Assembly (NCBI GenBank): GCA_011620585.1 | Contig: WOYV01000070.1 | Location: 62,001-126,000, forward strand | Direction of reading: 5' to 3' | Source of the DNA: Draconibacterium sp. | GTDB lineage: Bacteria > Bacteroidota > Bacteroidia > Bacteroidales > Prolixibacteraceae | DNA: 64,000 nt | Shown here: piece after piece, positions 27,463-37,669 of the stretch | Numbering within the stretch: position 1 is the first letter of the stretch | Layout: each line of letters begins with the position of its first letter | The notes under the pieces: generated by a model | What the model was told of the DNA's origin: nothing | The model's database searches: none | Seen by the model: the letters and a program-made list of their open reading frames with translations, nothing else | Program-made: the position numbers and the translations under genes

Positions 27463-28509
27463 TTACAGTTTCAACTCTTCCAGCATTTCAATATACTGTG
27501 CGATACCGGACAGAATTTCACTTTTGAAAATAAATTCGTCGGCAGTGTGTGAACGCGCCGAATCGCCCGGGCCCATTTTAACCGAAGGGAAGGGAATAAT
27601 CGCCTGGTCGGAAGTGGTGGGCGAACCATAAATTCTCAGGCCCCGTTTTTTGGCAATTTGTGCAAAAGGATGTTCCCCGCTGATGCCTGAAGAGTTCAGA
27701 CGCACCGACCGGGGTTTTACTTCCGATTCGAGGAGTTCTTCGATGATTCGGGCGGCTTCCTTATTTGGATAAAATTCGTTGGTACGCACATCGGCTACAA
27801 AATGGCAGATATCAGGAACCACATTGTGCTGGGTACCCGCTTCGATTTGAGTAACCGAAACCTTTACTTTGCCAAGCACCGGCGAAACCCGTTCGAAATT
27901 ATAGGCCAGTAGTTTTTCAATATCCTGAATGGCTTTGTACAGCGCATTTTCGCCTTCCTCGCGGGCAGCGTGCCCCGAACGCCCGTGGGCGTAACAATCG
28001 AGCACCAAGAGGCCTTTTTCGGCAAGCGCAAGTTCCATCCGGGTGGGTTCGCCTACAATGGCAAATTGTACAGGTGCAATTTCAGGAAGTACGATTTCCA
28101 GCCCACGGCGGCCCGATATTTCTTCCTCAGCGGTGGCTGCAAATACGAGATTAAAGGGAAGATCATCGCGTTCGTAAAAATGTACAAAGGTTCCGAGCAA
28201 AGCAACAAGCGGGCCTCCTGCATCGTTGCTGCCCAGCCCAAATAATTTGTCGCCTTCTTCAATTGGCGAGAACGGATCTTTGGTATAAGCTTTTGCAGGT
28301 CGCACAGTATCGATATGAGAATTAAGCAATACGGTTGGCCGCTCAGCATTAAAAAACCTGTTGAATGCCCAGGTATTGTTTTCCCTGGTATGAAACGGAA
28401 TTTCCTCTTTTTGCAGAAAATTTCGCATAACTTCGGCAGCCCCGGCTTCTTCCTTGCTGAACGAAGGCGTTGCAATCAAGGTCTTTAACAGATCGATGTA
28501 CTTGCTCAT
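27463..28509 (-). CDS. M20 family metallo-hydrolase, ArgE-like deacetylase
   Basis: NSHIDTVRP, GSNDAGGPLVALLG, ATAEEEISG, EKGLLVLDCYAHGRSGHAA; likely ATG at 28509. Confidence 0.85.
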   Translation of the reverse strand: MSKYIDLLKTLIATPSFSKEEAGAAEVMRNFLQKEEIPFHTRENNTWAFNRFFNAERPTVLLNSHIDTVRPAKAYTKDPFSPIEEGDKLFGLGSNDAGGPLVALLGTFVHFYERDDLPFNLVFAATAEEEISGRRGLEIVLPEIAPVQFAIVGEPTRMELALAEKGLLVLDCYAHGRSGHAAREEGENALYKAIQDIEKLLAYNFERVSPVLGKVKVSVTQIEAGTQHNVVPDICHFVADVRTNEFYPNKEAARIIEELLESEVKPRSVRLNSSGISGEHPFAQIAKKRGLRIYGSPTTSDQAIIPFPSVKMGPGDSARSHTADEFIFKSEILSGIAQYIEMLEELKL

Positions 28510-28643
28510 AAACTTATTATTCAGGGTGCAAATGTGGGAAAAATTCACAATTTTCAAAACATACTTTTATGAACACTTTTTTGTCTTCTTCTCAACTTTT
28601 CGTTCCTGTCTGTTATATTTGCCACAGAAAATAAAGAAACACC

Positions 28644-29882
28644 ATGTACGAAATACTCTTTTATGTCATTATTGGCATTTTGATTGCAGACTTTTTGTTC
28701 GAAAAATACCTCGACTACCTGAATACCACAAAATGGAGCGACAGGATTCCAGGGGAAGTAAAAGGAATTTACGACGAAGAAAAGTACGCCAAACAACAAG
28801 CCTATTCAAAAGAAAATCATCGTTTTGGAATGTGGACAAGCGCTTTTAGCATGTTACTCACATTGGCGATGTTCGTGTTTTTTGGTTTTGCTATACTCGA
28901 TAGCTGGGTGTGGGGCATCACTTCGAATTCGATTCTGGCCGCCCTGCTTTTCTTTGGGATCCTGATGTTCGCCTCCGACCTGGTCCACCTGCCCTTTTCG
29001 GTGTACGACACCTTTGTAATCGAAGAAAAATACGGGTTCAACAAAACAACACCCAAAACTTTTGTGCTCGATAAAATTAAAGGCTGGCTTGTTGGCGGTT
29101 TGATCGGCGGCGGTATCCTGGCCCTTATCATTTTTATATACCAGCAAACCGGAAGCCGCTTTTGGGTGTACGCCTGGTTAGTGGTTTCGGCATTTTCAAT
29201 ATTTATGGCCATGTTTTATTCGAACCTGATTGTACCGCTGTTTAATAAACAAAGGCCGCTCGAAGAAGGTGAGTTGCGCGATGCAATCAGCGCTTTTTCA
29301 ACTAAGGTTGGCTTTAAACTCGATAATATTTTTGTGATCGACGGATCGAAACGTTCCACCAAGGCAAATGCTTATTTTACCGGGCTGGGCGCTAAAAAGC
29401 GGATTGTGTTGTACGATACGCTGATTAAGGAAATGACGACCGAAGAAATTGTGGCAGTGCTGGCGCACGAAATCGGCCACAACAAAAAGAAACATGTGGT
29501 GCAGGGACTGCTGATTGGTTTGGCGCAAACCGGCTTTGTGTTGTTTATCTTTGGTTTGTTTATCGGTAATCCGGCGCTTAGTAAGGCGCTTGGAGTTGAT
29601 GAGCCTAACTTTCATATCGGTCTTATTGCATTCGGTGTGTTGTATTCGCCCATATCGTTTTTTACCGGCATTTTTATGAACCTGCTTTCGCGGAAGAACG
29701 AATACCAGGCCGACCGTTTTGCCGCCGAAAACTACCACCCCGAAGCTTTGGCATCGGCGCTGAAAAAACTTTCGGTCAATAACCTGACTAATTTGACACC
29801 GCACAAATGGTACGTATTTTTTAATTATTCACATCCAACCTTGCTGCAGCGACTGGATTACCTGAAGACTTTTGAGAAATAA
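28644..29882 (+). CDS. M48 family metallopeptidase (Ste24/CAAX protease-like)
   Basis: 412 aa polytopic; VLAHEIGHNKKKH; NEYQADRFA. Confidence 0.92.
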   Translation: MYEILFYVIIGILIADFLFEKYLDYLNTTKWSDRIPGEVKGIYDEEKYAKQQAYSKENHRFGMWTSAFSMLLTLAMFVFFGFAILDSWVWGITSNSILAALLFFGILMFASDLVHLPFSVYDTFVIEEKYGFNKTTPKTFVLDKIKGWLVGGLIGGGILALIIFIYQQTGSRFWVYAWLVVSAFSIFMAMFYSNLIVPLFNKQRPLEEGELRDAISAFSTKVGFKLDNIFVIDGSKRSTKANAYFTGLGAKKRIVLYDTLIKEMTTEEIVAVLAHEIGHNKKKHVVQGLLIGLAQTGFVLFIFGLFIGNPALSKALGVDEPNFHIGLIAFGVLYSPISFFTGIFMNLLSRKNEYQADRFAAENYHPEALASALKKLSVNNLTNLTPHKWYVFFNYSHPTLLQRLDYLKTFEK

Positions 29883-30035
29883 ATCAATTTCATCTATTTG
29901 GCATGAACATTTCAATGTTTTATTTGCTTCATTAAGAGTTCAATACTAATTAAATGCGCTCTTGGTAAGTGGCAGTATTTAATTTACTGCTTGCTGAAAT
30001 ACTTAATTCTTTGTTTCAATTTAAATGATTAAAAT

Positions 30036-30524
30036 ATGAAAGCACTTCTTGTCGTTTTAATCGCCATTTCTCTATTCTCCTGTTCGCCAGGTTCCAGCAA
30101 CGAAGCACTTTTAAAAAACCAAATCGACAGTTTGCAAACAAAATTATCGGAGTCTTATAAACCCGAATTGGGAGAATTAATGACTAATATTCAAGCACAT
30201 CATGCTAAACTGTGGTATGCCGGTCAGTATCAAAACTGGAAACTGGCTGATTACGAAATCAAGGAACTTCAGGAAATAGTTGAAAACATAAAAAAATACA
30301 ATTCGGATAGGAATGAAGTAAAGCTAATTGGTATGGTTCAAGGCCCGCTCACACAGGTTTCAAACTCTATTCAAAATCGAAATTCAAAACAGTTTGAAGA
30401 TAATTTTACCACGCTTACAAAAACGTGTAATGCCTGTCACCTGGCAACCAAATACGAATTTAATGTGGTGAAAATCCCTGAAGGACAAATGTTTAGTAAC
30501 CAGGACTTTAAACCTTCAAACTAA
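30036..30524 (+). CDS. lipoprotein with a single CxxCH heme-binding motif
   Basis: MKALLVVLIAISLFSCSPG lipobox; helical body; CNACH near the C-terminus. Confidence 0.7.
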   Translation: MKALLVVLIAISLFSCSPGSSNEALLKNQIDSLQTKLSESYKPELGELMTNIQAHHAKLWYAGQYQNWKLADYEIKELQEIVENIKKYNSDRNEVKLIGMVQGPLTQVSNSIQNRNSKQFEDNFTTLTKTCNACHLATKYEFNVVKIPEGQMFSNQDFKPSN

Positions 30525-30965
30525 ATGTTTGACCGATTTCTAAATACCGATACAAGGAAGACAACTATTCTCATCCGTGTTATGGTAGGAGTTGTATTTC
30601 TCTCCGAGGGCTTGCAGAAATTTATTTTTCCTGTGCTGCGTGGTGCAGGCCGCTTCGAAGCAATCGGACTTCCGGCACCTCAATTTCTGGGCTATTTTGT
30701 CGGCACCTTTGAAGCGGTTTGTGGATTGCTGTTGTTAATTGGCTTTTTAACGCGGTTTGTTTCTGTTCCCTTAATTGTTATTATGGTAGTTGCAATTTCA
30801 ACTACCAAGTTGGAAATATTGGCTGATAAAGGATTTTGGGAAATGATGCATGCCGCCCGAACCGATTTTTCTATGTTGCTCGGAAGTATTTTTCTTCTCT
30901 TTCGGGGTGGTGGAAACTGGTCGCTTGACTTGCTGCTTTGGAAATTGCGAAATAGTAGAGAATAA
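30525..30965 (+). CDS. DoxX family membrane protein
   Basis: RVMVGVVFLSEGLQKFIFP...GAGRFEAIGLPAPQFLGYFVGTFEAVCGLLLLIG; start codon follows the stop of the preceding gene directly. Confidence 0.85.
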   Translation: MFDRFLNTDTRKTTILIRVMVGVVFLSEGLQKFIFPVLRGAGRFEAIGLPAPQFLGYFVGTFEAVCGLLLLIGFLTRFVSVPLIVIMVVAISTTKLEILADKGFWEMMHAARTDFSMLLGSIFLLFRGGGNWSLDLLLWKLRNSRE

Positions 30966-30994
30966 ATTCTCATTTCGTTTCTTAACTTTCAGGA

Positions 30995-32245
30995 GTGAAT
31001 ACTCTTGTAAAAGACAGGCAATACTACAAATTCAGTTTGTACGGCTTTTTGAAGAACCTGCGTTTCTTCGATGCCTTTTTTATTCTTTTCCTGGTAGAGA
31101 AGGGGTTACCGTATACTCAAATTGGGATTTTGTACGCGGTTCGCGAAATTGTGATCAATGTGCTGGAAGTGCCATCGGGATTTGTTGCCGATGCTTATGG
31201 CCGTAAAAATGCCTTGCTCGGGTCGTTTCTGGCCTACATTGTTTCCTTTGCCCTCTTTTATTTCTCGGGTAATTTTAACCTTTTTCTGATGGCGTTTGTA
31301 TTTTACGGAATCGGCGATGCTTTTCGCACCGGCACACACAAAGCCATGATTATGGATTACCTGAAAATCAAGCGCTGGGAAGACCAAAAGTTTGATTATT
31401 ACGGGCACACACGCTCGTGGTCGCAAATGGGTTCGGCAGTTTCTTCTTTACTTGCAGGAGTGTTGGTTTTTTATACCGGAAATTATACCAACGTCTTTTT
31501 GTATTCCATCGTTCCCTACCTTGTCAATTTCGGACTGATTCTATCCTATCCCCGGCAACTAAATTATTCGAGCGGCCACAAAAGCAAAATCAGTCATTTC
31601 AATTTTACGGATACCATAAAATCCTTTTTCAGGGTAATCCGGTATAAAAGCGTGATTCGGATTATCAATACAACTTCGGTGCATTCGGCTTATCTGAAAG
31701 CTGTAAAAGATTATATCCAGGTTTTGATGGTTCATGTTGTGGCCTTGGTTCCGCTTTTTGCCACCTCGGAACCCGGGAAGAAAAACGGACTTTTTATCGG
31801 AATTATATACTTTATGATTTACCTGCTTACGTCAAAGGCTTCGGCAGTTTCGTCGCGCTTTTCGCGAAGGGACAAAAGCAATATTGCGTTCGTAACTTTA
31901 CTAATCGGTTTTGGTTTGGGGACATTCAGCGGCGTGTTTTACCTGGCCGATATCAGGGTGCTGGCGCTTATTGCCTTTGTGGGGGTCTTCATCATCGAAA
32001 ATATCAGAAAACCAATTCTTACCGGTTACATTGCCGACGAAGTCCCGAATAACATTCTGGCATCGGTTATTTCGGCACAATCGCTTGTGCAAACGATTAT
32101 GACTGCTGTTTTTGCGGTTGTCTTTGGTTTCCTGGCCGATCAGTTCAGCATTGGCGTTGCGCTGGTGACTGTTTCCCTGGCTCTCGCAGCGGTTTCTGTT
32201 TTGTTAAAGTTGACAGCCTTGCCAAAAGTTAATTCCCTTTTCTGA
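30995..32245 (+). CDS. MFS transporter
   Basis: 416 aa; EVPSGFVADAYGRKNALLGS motif A; GTG start. Confidence 0.85.
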   Translation: MNTLVKDRQYYKFSLYGFLKNLRFFDAFFILFLVEKGLPYTQIGILYAVREIVINVLEVPSGFVADAYGRKNALLGSFLAYIVSFALFYFSGNFNLFLMAFVFYGIGDAFRTGTHKAMIMDYLKIKRWEDQKFDYYGHTRSWSQMGSAVSSLLAGVLVFYTGNYTNVFLYSIVPYLVNFGLILSYPRQLNYSSGHKSKISHFNFTDTIKSFFRVIRYKSVIRIINTTSVHSAYLKAVKDYIQVLMVHVVALVPLFATSEPGKKNGLFIGIIYFMIYLLTSKASAVSSRFSRRDKSNIAFVTLLIGFGLGTFSGVFYLADIRVLALIAFVGVFIIENIRKPILTGYIADEVPNNILASVISAQSLVQTIMTAVFAVVFGFLADQFSIGVALVTVSLALAAVSVLLKLTALPKVNSLF

Positions 32246-32416
32246 AACAGTCCTTATTTGTGATAGTTGTATTCAGTTTTTGGTTGCAATAGATAGTGTG
32301 CCGGGAGTGGATGAATTACTGCGATTTTGGACTCGGTTGCTTTTAAAGGGCGCCCATTTGGAAGCCTTTTTTTGATTTAAGCCTAATTCCGTATCTTGAA
32401 AGCAAATAATACGAAT

Positions 32417-32689
32417 ATGAAAACTGAAGCTTCATCGCCCGACGAATATGTTTCGCTTTTGCCCGAAGAGCGGAAAGCCCCGGTGCAGAAACTCCGTGAA
32501 ATAATGCAGCATAATTTGCCCGATGGATATGAAGAAACCAAACACTCGAAGACGAAACTGGACATGGGAAAGAGTTGTATCCGGTTTAAAAAAACCGGCC
32601 AGATTCCTTATGAACTGATTGGCGAACTGGTGCAAAAAATTTCGCCGCAGAAATGGATCAAAATGTACGGGGAGAATTTGAGACATTAA
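32417..32689 (+). pseudogene. DUF1801-like protein with in-frame central deletion
   Basis: N-term EASSPDEYVSLLPEERKAPVQKLREIMQHNLPDGYEET joined directly to C-term KHSKTKLDMGKSCIRFKKTGQIPYELIGELVQKISPQKW. Confidence 0.6.
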
Positions 32690-32811
32690 TTACTCATTTG
32701 TTTTTTCAGTCATCAAAGCTTTGAAAAACTCCCTATTTCCAATCCAGATTATTATTTTTGGGCTTCGAAAAAATACTTCCGACTTCAACTTCGGACTTTA
32801 TACTTTTTAAA

Positions 32812-34065
32812 ATGCAAGCAGAAATAATTACCATAGGCGACGAAATTCTTATCGGACAAATTGTGGATACCAATTCGGCCTGGATTGGCGAACAGTTTAA
32901 CCTGAACGGGATCGAGATTATGCAGATTACCTCGGTACGCGATAACAGCGATCAAATTAAAGACGCTTTGAAAAGCGCCGAAGGAAGAGCCGACCTGGTT
33001 GTGATTACCGGTGGATTGGGCCCTACAAAAGACGATATTACCAAAAAAGTACTCTGCGAATATTTTGAAACTGAACTTGAATTTCATCAGGCTACTTTAG
33101 ACCATATCATCGAACGGTTTAATCTTCGCGGCATCGATATGAACAAACTAAACCGCGACCAGGCAATGCTTCCCGCCAACTGTTCGGTTCTTCCGAATAA
33201 ACTGGGGACAGCCCCCGGAATGTGGTTCGAACGCAACAATACCATTTTTGTTTCGATGCCCGGTGTTCCTTTCGAGATGCAATACCTGGTTGAATTTGAA
33301 TTGCTTCCGCGATTGCGCAAAACCGGGAAAACCAAAGCGATTTATCACAAAACCGTGCTCACCCAAGGGGTTCCCGAGTCGATGCTGGCCGAACGGATAG
33401 CCGATTGGGAAGATGCGCTGCCTCAGCACATAAAACTGGCCTATCTTCCGAACCCAATGGCAGTGCGTTTGCGTTTGACAGCCCGTGGAGAAGATGTCGA
33501 AACATTAAAGCAAGATGTGGAGCACGAGATCGAAAAACTAAAGCCCATTATTTCGGAAAGTATTTATGGTTACAACAACGAAACACTGGCCGAAGTTATT
33601 GGCCGGATGTTGGTGGAAAGAGGAAAAACACTGGGCGTGGCCGAAAGTTGCACCGGTGGCTATATTTCGCACCTGGTTACCTCTGTTCCGGGATGCTCGG
33701 ATTATTACCTTGGCTCGGTGGTCTCGTATTCAAACAACATAAAAGAGAAAGTGCTGGGAGTTAAAGCTGAAACGCTGGAAAAAAACGGTGCAGTGAGCGA
33801 AGAAGTAGCTTTGCAAATGGTGGAAGGTGTGAAAAAAGTATTGGGAGTTGATTATGCAGTTTCAACCACCGGAATTGCCGGGCCAACAGGAGGGACACCC
33901 GATAAACCGGTGGGTACGGTGTGGATCGCGATTTCAGGGCCAAACAACACCTTTGCAAAGAAATACGTGTTTGTGGGCGATCACCGCGAACACAATATTA
34001 CACGCTCGGCACAAACAGCCTTGCAAATGCTGCGCCGAATGGTTCTGGAAGACCTGGGAAAATAA
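32812..34065 (+). CDS. cinA: competence/damage-inducible protein CinA
   Basis: MQAEIITIGDEILIGQIVDTNSAWIG; C-terminal VAESCTGGYISHLVTSVPG...YAVSTTGIAGPTGG. Confidence 0.92.
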   Translation: MQAEIITIGDEILIGQIVDTNSAWIGEQFNLNGIEIMQITSVRDNSDQIKDALKSAEGRADLVVITGGLGPTKDDITKKVLCEYFETELEFHQATLDHIIERFNLRGIDMNKLNRDQAMLPANCSVLPNKLGTAPGMWFERNNTIFVSMPGVPFEMQYLVEFELLPRLRKTGKTKAIYHKTVLTQGVPESMLAERIADWEDALPQHIKLAYLPNPMAVRLRLTARGEDVETLKQDVEHEIEKLKPIISESIYGYNNETLAEVIGRMLVERGKTLGVAESCTGGYISHLVTSVPGCSDYYLGSVVSYSNNIKEKVLGVKAETLEKNGAVSEEVALQMVEGVKKVLGVDYAVSTTGIAGPTGGTPDKPVGTVWIAISGPNNTFAKKYVFVGDHREHNITRSAQTALQMLRRMVLEDLGK

Positions 34066-34259
34066 CAATGAGCAGTATCCAGGGACTGAGGGACTGAAGG
34101 ATTGAAGGGCTGAAGTATTTCCAACTTCACTCTTCAAGCTTTTATCTTCCATCTTCCACTTTTCATTTTTCATTTACCATCTTCGAGCTGCATACTTTTT
34201 AACAACAATCCATATTTATTTGCGTTTCTATTAGGTACTTTTGGAGCAAATACCGGTTC

Positions 34260-36743
34260 ATGAAACGACTCGTCATTATTATTCTGCTTGTCCTCGCTTT
34301 TGTTGTGGCTGTAGTTTTGGCAACGCCCCTCATACTTAAGCCCAAACTTCGGAGTGTAGCGACTAATTCACTAAAGAAATATTTCAACGGGCAGGTTGAG
34401 GTTGCCGATGTCAAGGTGTCGGTGTGGAAAGATTTTCCGAACATGGATATAGAATGGACAGGTATTTTGGTGAAGGGAGCAGGACCGCATCAGAATGATA
34501 CCTTGTTGTGGATTGGCGCGGTGAGAACAAATACTTCGATTCGGGCGGTATTTCTTCCTTCGGACATTGAAATCGCAAAGTTGGAAGTGGATGGCGCCAG
34601 GCTGAACCTGAATGAAAAATCGTTTGCAAAACGACAGCGACAAAACACACGACAAATATCGGCTGCCAGTCTAATGGCAGGAGGAAATAAAGCTGCCCGT
34701 TTAAAATTAGAGCAAATGCTGCTTAGTAATGCGACTCTGAAGTACACGAACGAAAGCAGCGGGGTGATATTTGATTTGAATGGAATAAGCGCTGAACTGG
34801 CAGGCGAAATGTTCGGTAAACAATCGAATCTCGATCTCCGGTTTCAGGTGGAAAAACTCAATATCACCCAGCAGGAAAGACAATTTTTATCGACCGGTAA
34901 TTTGAGCTTTCAAACGCAACTTGAGACTGATTTCGGGGAAAAAACGTATCACCTGAAAAACGGGCAAATCGATTGGAATGAAATTCCCATCCAGGTAAAC
35001 GGTACGATTGCGGCACCTGCCGATTCGGTTTATTTTGATCTTGACCTGGACGGAAAAGAAACCGGTTTTGGCAACTTTTTAGCATTGTTTCCAAACATAA
35101 AAGAGAAATTGCTAAAAGACTTTACCACACAGGGAAAAACAGAAATGAAAGGAACTGTGAGCGGCTATTATTTTGAGAATGAGTACCCATCTGTAGAATT
35201 TACGACAACCATTTCGGATGCTTCGCTGCAATATCCCGGAATGCCGGGTTCGATTGACAAACTACACGCCGATCTCGTACTGAGCAAACCGCAAGGATCT
35301 TTTGACACAAGCATAATTCGAATAGCAGACGCACATGCTGAGTTGGGCAAAAATCCGATCGATTTTGGTTTGGAAATTACGCATCCGGTTAGCGATCCGG
35401 CTTTCGGTGGAATTTTTATCGGCAAAATCAACCTCACCGATCTGCAAAATATCTTTCCGCTTGAAAATGCGCTTCTTTATGGCGATGTGGATGCGAATTT
35501 GCGGGTAAAGGGAAAATATTCTGATCTCCTGGCAGAAGATTATTCAAAAATACAATCGGATGGGGAAGTGTGGCTGCATAACGTTCAATACAGCTCGCCA
35601 AAGCTTACACAGCGTATTTCGGTTTCCGAAGCCAAACTCGATTTTTCGCCTCAGCAAGTCGGTCTGCAACGCATGGTACTACAAATCGGGCAAAGCGATT
35701 TTCTGTTAAAAGGCAAGGTTAAAAATTACCTGGATTATTTGTTAAAAGAGGGAACGCTGGAAGCTGATTTGCAACTCGATTCGCGGTTTGTAAATCTGAA
35801 CCAATTATTTCAGTTAATGAACCACGAAGCCAATTTGAGCGCTTCAATTCAAAACGGACCATCAGGAACTGACGAAAATATAACGGCTTTTGATGTGCCG
35901 TCGCGGGTAAAGTTACGTTTTCGTTCGAACATCGAACATGCTTTATTGGTGCAAATCCCGATGGAGAAAATTCGTGGCAATATTCTCGTAGAAAATCAAA
36001 AACTAACTTTACAGGGGCTGGGTATGAACCTCCTGGAAGGTAGTGCCAAAATGAATGGATCGTATGCAAACACCGAACAAAACCAACCTCGTTTTGATTT
36101 TGAAATCGATCTGGAAGACTTTGATATCCCAACCATGGCGCGCACTTCAGGAGCTTTCCGTAAATTAGTCCCCGGCTCCGAAAACAGCACAGGCCGTTTA
36201 AGCGCCGAGCTTCAGATTAAAGGGAGTTTCGATGAAAAGTTAAACCTGGTTTCGGGATCTGCCAGTGGGGCCGGTACATTTGGAACAAAAAATCTGGTCG
36301 TCGTAAATTCTCCTTTATTCAGCCAGTTGGGAGGCATTATTCAGAAAGAAAAACTGCAAAGGGTAAATGTTGATGATTTTACCGCACAGCTTCAGATCGA
36401 AAAAGGAAATGTGCATTTGCTGCCATTCGAAACCAGGGTGATCGGACAGCCTACTAAAGTAGTAGGAAATCTGAGTAGCAAAAATATACTGGATATGCGC
36501 CTCGATTTTGTAGTCGACCGTGCAATTATTGGGAGTGATATTCAAAAAATTCTGGCGGTAATTCCGGGGAACGAAAAAATAAAACAATTGCCAGCTACGG
36601 TAACAGTTGACGGACCGACAGCGAGTCCAAAAGTACATCCTGATCTTTCGGTAACCGCCAGGGCGGTGGCCGATGCTACCAAGGACGATCTTAAAAATTC
36701 GCTCGATAAGCTCGGAAAGGGTATTTTCAAACTTTTAAAATAA
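34260..36743 (+). CDS. AsmA-like protein
   Basis: 827 aa; N-terminal TM; AsmA-type pattern throughout; C-term LPATVTVDGPTASPKVHPDLS. Confidence 0.75.
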   Translation: MKRLVIIILLVLAFVVAVVLATPLILKPKLRSVATNSLKKYFNGQVEVADVKVSVWKDFPNMDIEWTGILVKGAGPHQNDTLLWIGAVRTNTSIRAVFLPSDIEIAKLEVDGARLNLNEKSFAKRQRQNTRQISAASLMAGGNKAARLKLEQMLLSNATLKYTNESSGVIFDLNGISAELAGEMFGKQSNLDLRFQVEKLNITQQERQFLSTGNLSFQTQLETDFGEKTYHLKNGQIDWNEIPIQVNGTIAAPADSVYFDLDLDGKETGFGNFLALFPNIKEKLLKDFTTQGKTEMKGTVSGYYFENEYPSVEFTTTISDASLQYPGMPGSIDKLHADLVLSKPQGSFDTSIIRIADAHAELGKNPIDFGLEITHPVSDPAFGGIFIGKINLTDLQNIFPLENALLYGDVDANLRVKGKYSDLLAEDYSKIQSDGEVWLHNVQYSSPKLTQRISVSEAKLDFSPQQVGLQRMVLQIGQSDFLLKGKVKNYLDYLLKEGTLEADLQLDSRFVNLNQLFQLMNHEANLSASIQNGPSGTDENITAFDVPSRVKLRFRSNIEHALLVQIPMEKIRGNILVENQKLTLQGLGMNLLEGSAKMNGSYANTEQNQPRFDFEIDLEDFDIPTMARTSGAFRKLVPGSENSTGRLSAELQIKGSFDEKLNLVSGSASGAGTFGTKNLVVVNSPLFSQLGGIIQKEKLQRVNVDDFTAQLQIEKGNVHLLPFETRVIGQPTKVVGNLSSKNILDMRLDFVVDRAIIGSDIQKILAVIPGNEKIKQLPATVTVDGPTASPKVHPDLSVTARAVADATKDDLKNSLDKLGKGIFKLLK

Positions 36744-36856
36744 ACCGGGTGTCCTGGTAATCTTTTTAATATGTTTTGTAAAATGTGGCTGCAAGACGAA
36801 AAATGCGTATTTTCGGTTATTAATTAATATTAACGCCGTTGTTCAGAATATAATCC

Positions 36857-37660
36857 ATGCAAAATAAAGTAGTGGTAATCACCGGGGCTTCTTCCGGAAT
36901 TGGTAAAGCTTTAGCAGAAAAATTTGCAGCAGAGGGATCGAACCTCGCCCTGGCTGCCCGACGAATCGACCGCTTGTTCGAACTCAAACAAAAACTTTCG
37001 AATGTAGAAGTACTTCCCGTTGAGACTGACGTGACTTCGGAAGAAGATTGCAAAAAGCTGATCGATCAAACCATTGCAAAATTTGGTAGAATAGATATTC
37101 TGATCAACAATGCGGGCATCTCGATGCGGGCTGCTTTCGAAGATGTGGAACTGGGTGTACTGCGCGAACTGATGGATGTAAACTATTGGGGAACCGTGTA
37201 TTGTACTAAATATGCATTGCCACACATTCTGAAACAAAATGGTTCGATAGTGGGAGTTATTTCAACAGGCGGCTACATTGGCTTGCCGGGACGGACGGGA
37301 TACTCGGCTTCAAAATTTGCAGTTCGAGGTTTTTTGGATACGGTTCGGATCGAATACTTACGATCGGGATTGCATGTATTGGTGGCAGCTCCGGGATTTA
37401 CGGCTTCGGAGATTCGTAAAACCGCACTCACAAAAAATGGAAAACAACAAGGCGAAACCCCACGGAATGAAAATAAAATGATGTCGGCTGAAAAATGTGC
37501 CAGCATCATGTACCGGGCTATAAAACACCGGCGCAGAAGAATGATCATTTCGTTTTGGGATGGTAAAGTAGTTGTTTTGTTAGCCAAACTGTGGGCCTGG
37601 CTTATCGACCAGGTTCTTTACCAGGTATTTAAACGCGAACCCGATTCGCCGCTTCGTTAG
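36857..37660 (+). CDS. SDR family oxidoreductase
   Basis: VVITGASSGIGKALAEKFA; ILINNAGIS; YSASKFAVRGF. Confidence 0.9.
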   Translation: MQNKVVVITGASSGIGKALAEKFAAEGSNLALAARRIDRLFELKQKLSNVEVLPVETDVTSEEDCKKLIDQTIAKFGRIDILINNAGISMRAAFEDVELGVLRELMDVNYWGTVYCTKYALPHILKQNGSIVGVISTGGYIGLPGRTGYSASKFAVRGFLDTVRIEYLRSGLHVLVAAPGFTASEIRKTALTKNGKQQGETPRNENKMMSAEKCASIMYRAIKHRRRRMIISFWDGKVVVLLAKLWAWLIDQVLYQVFKREPDSPLR

Positions 37661-37669
37661 CTTTTACTG

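Noticed and set aside
29298-29804. 168-aa minus-strand ORF
   Set aside because: Antisense to the M48 protease gene; low-complexity residue pattern typical of shadow ORFs.
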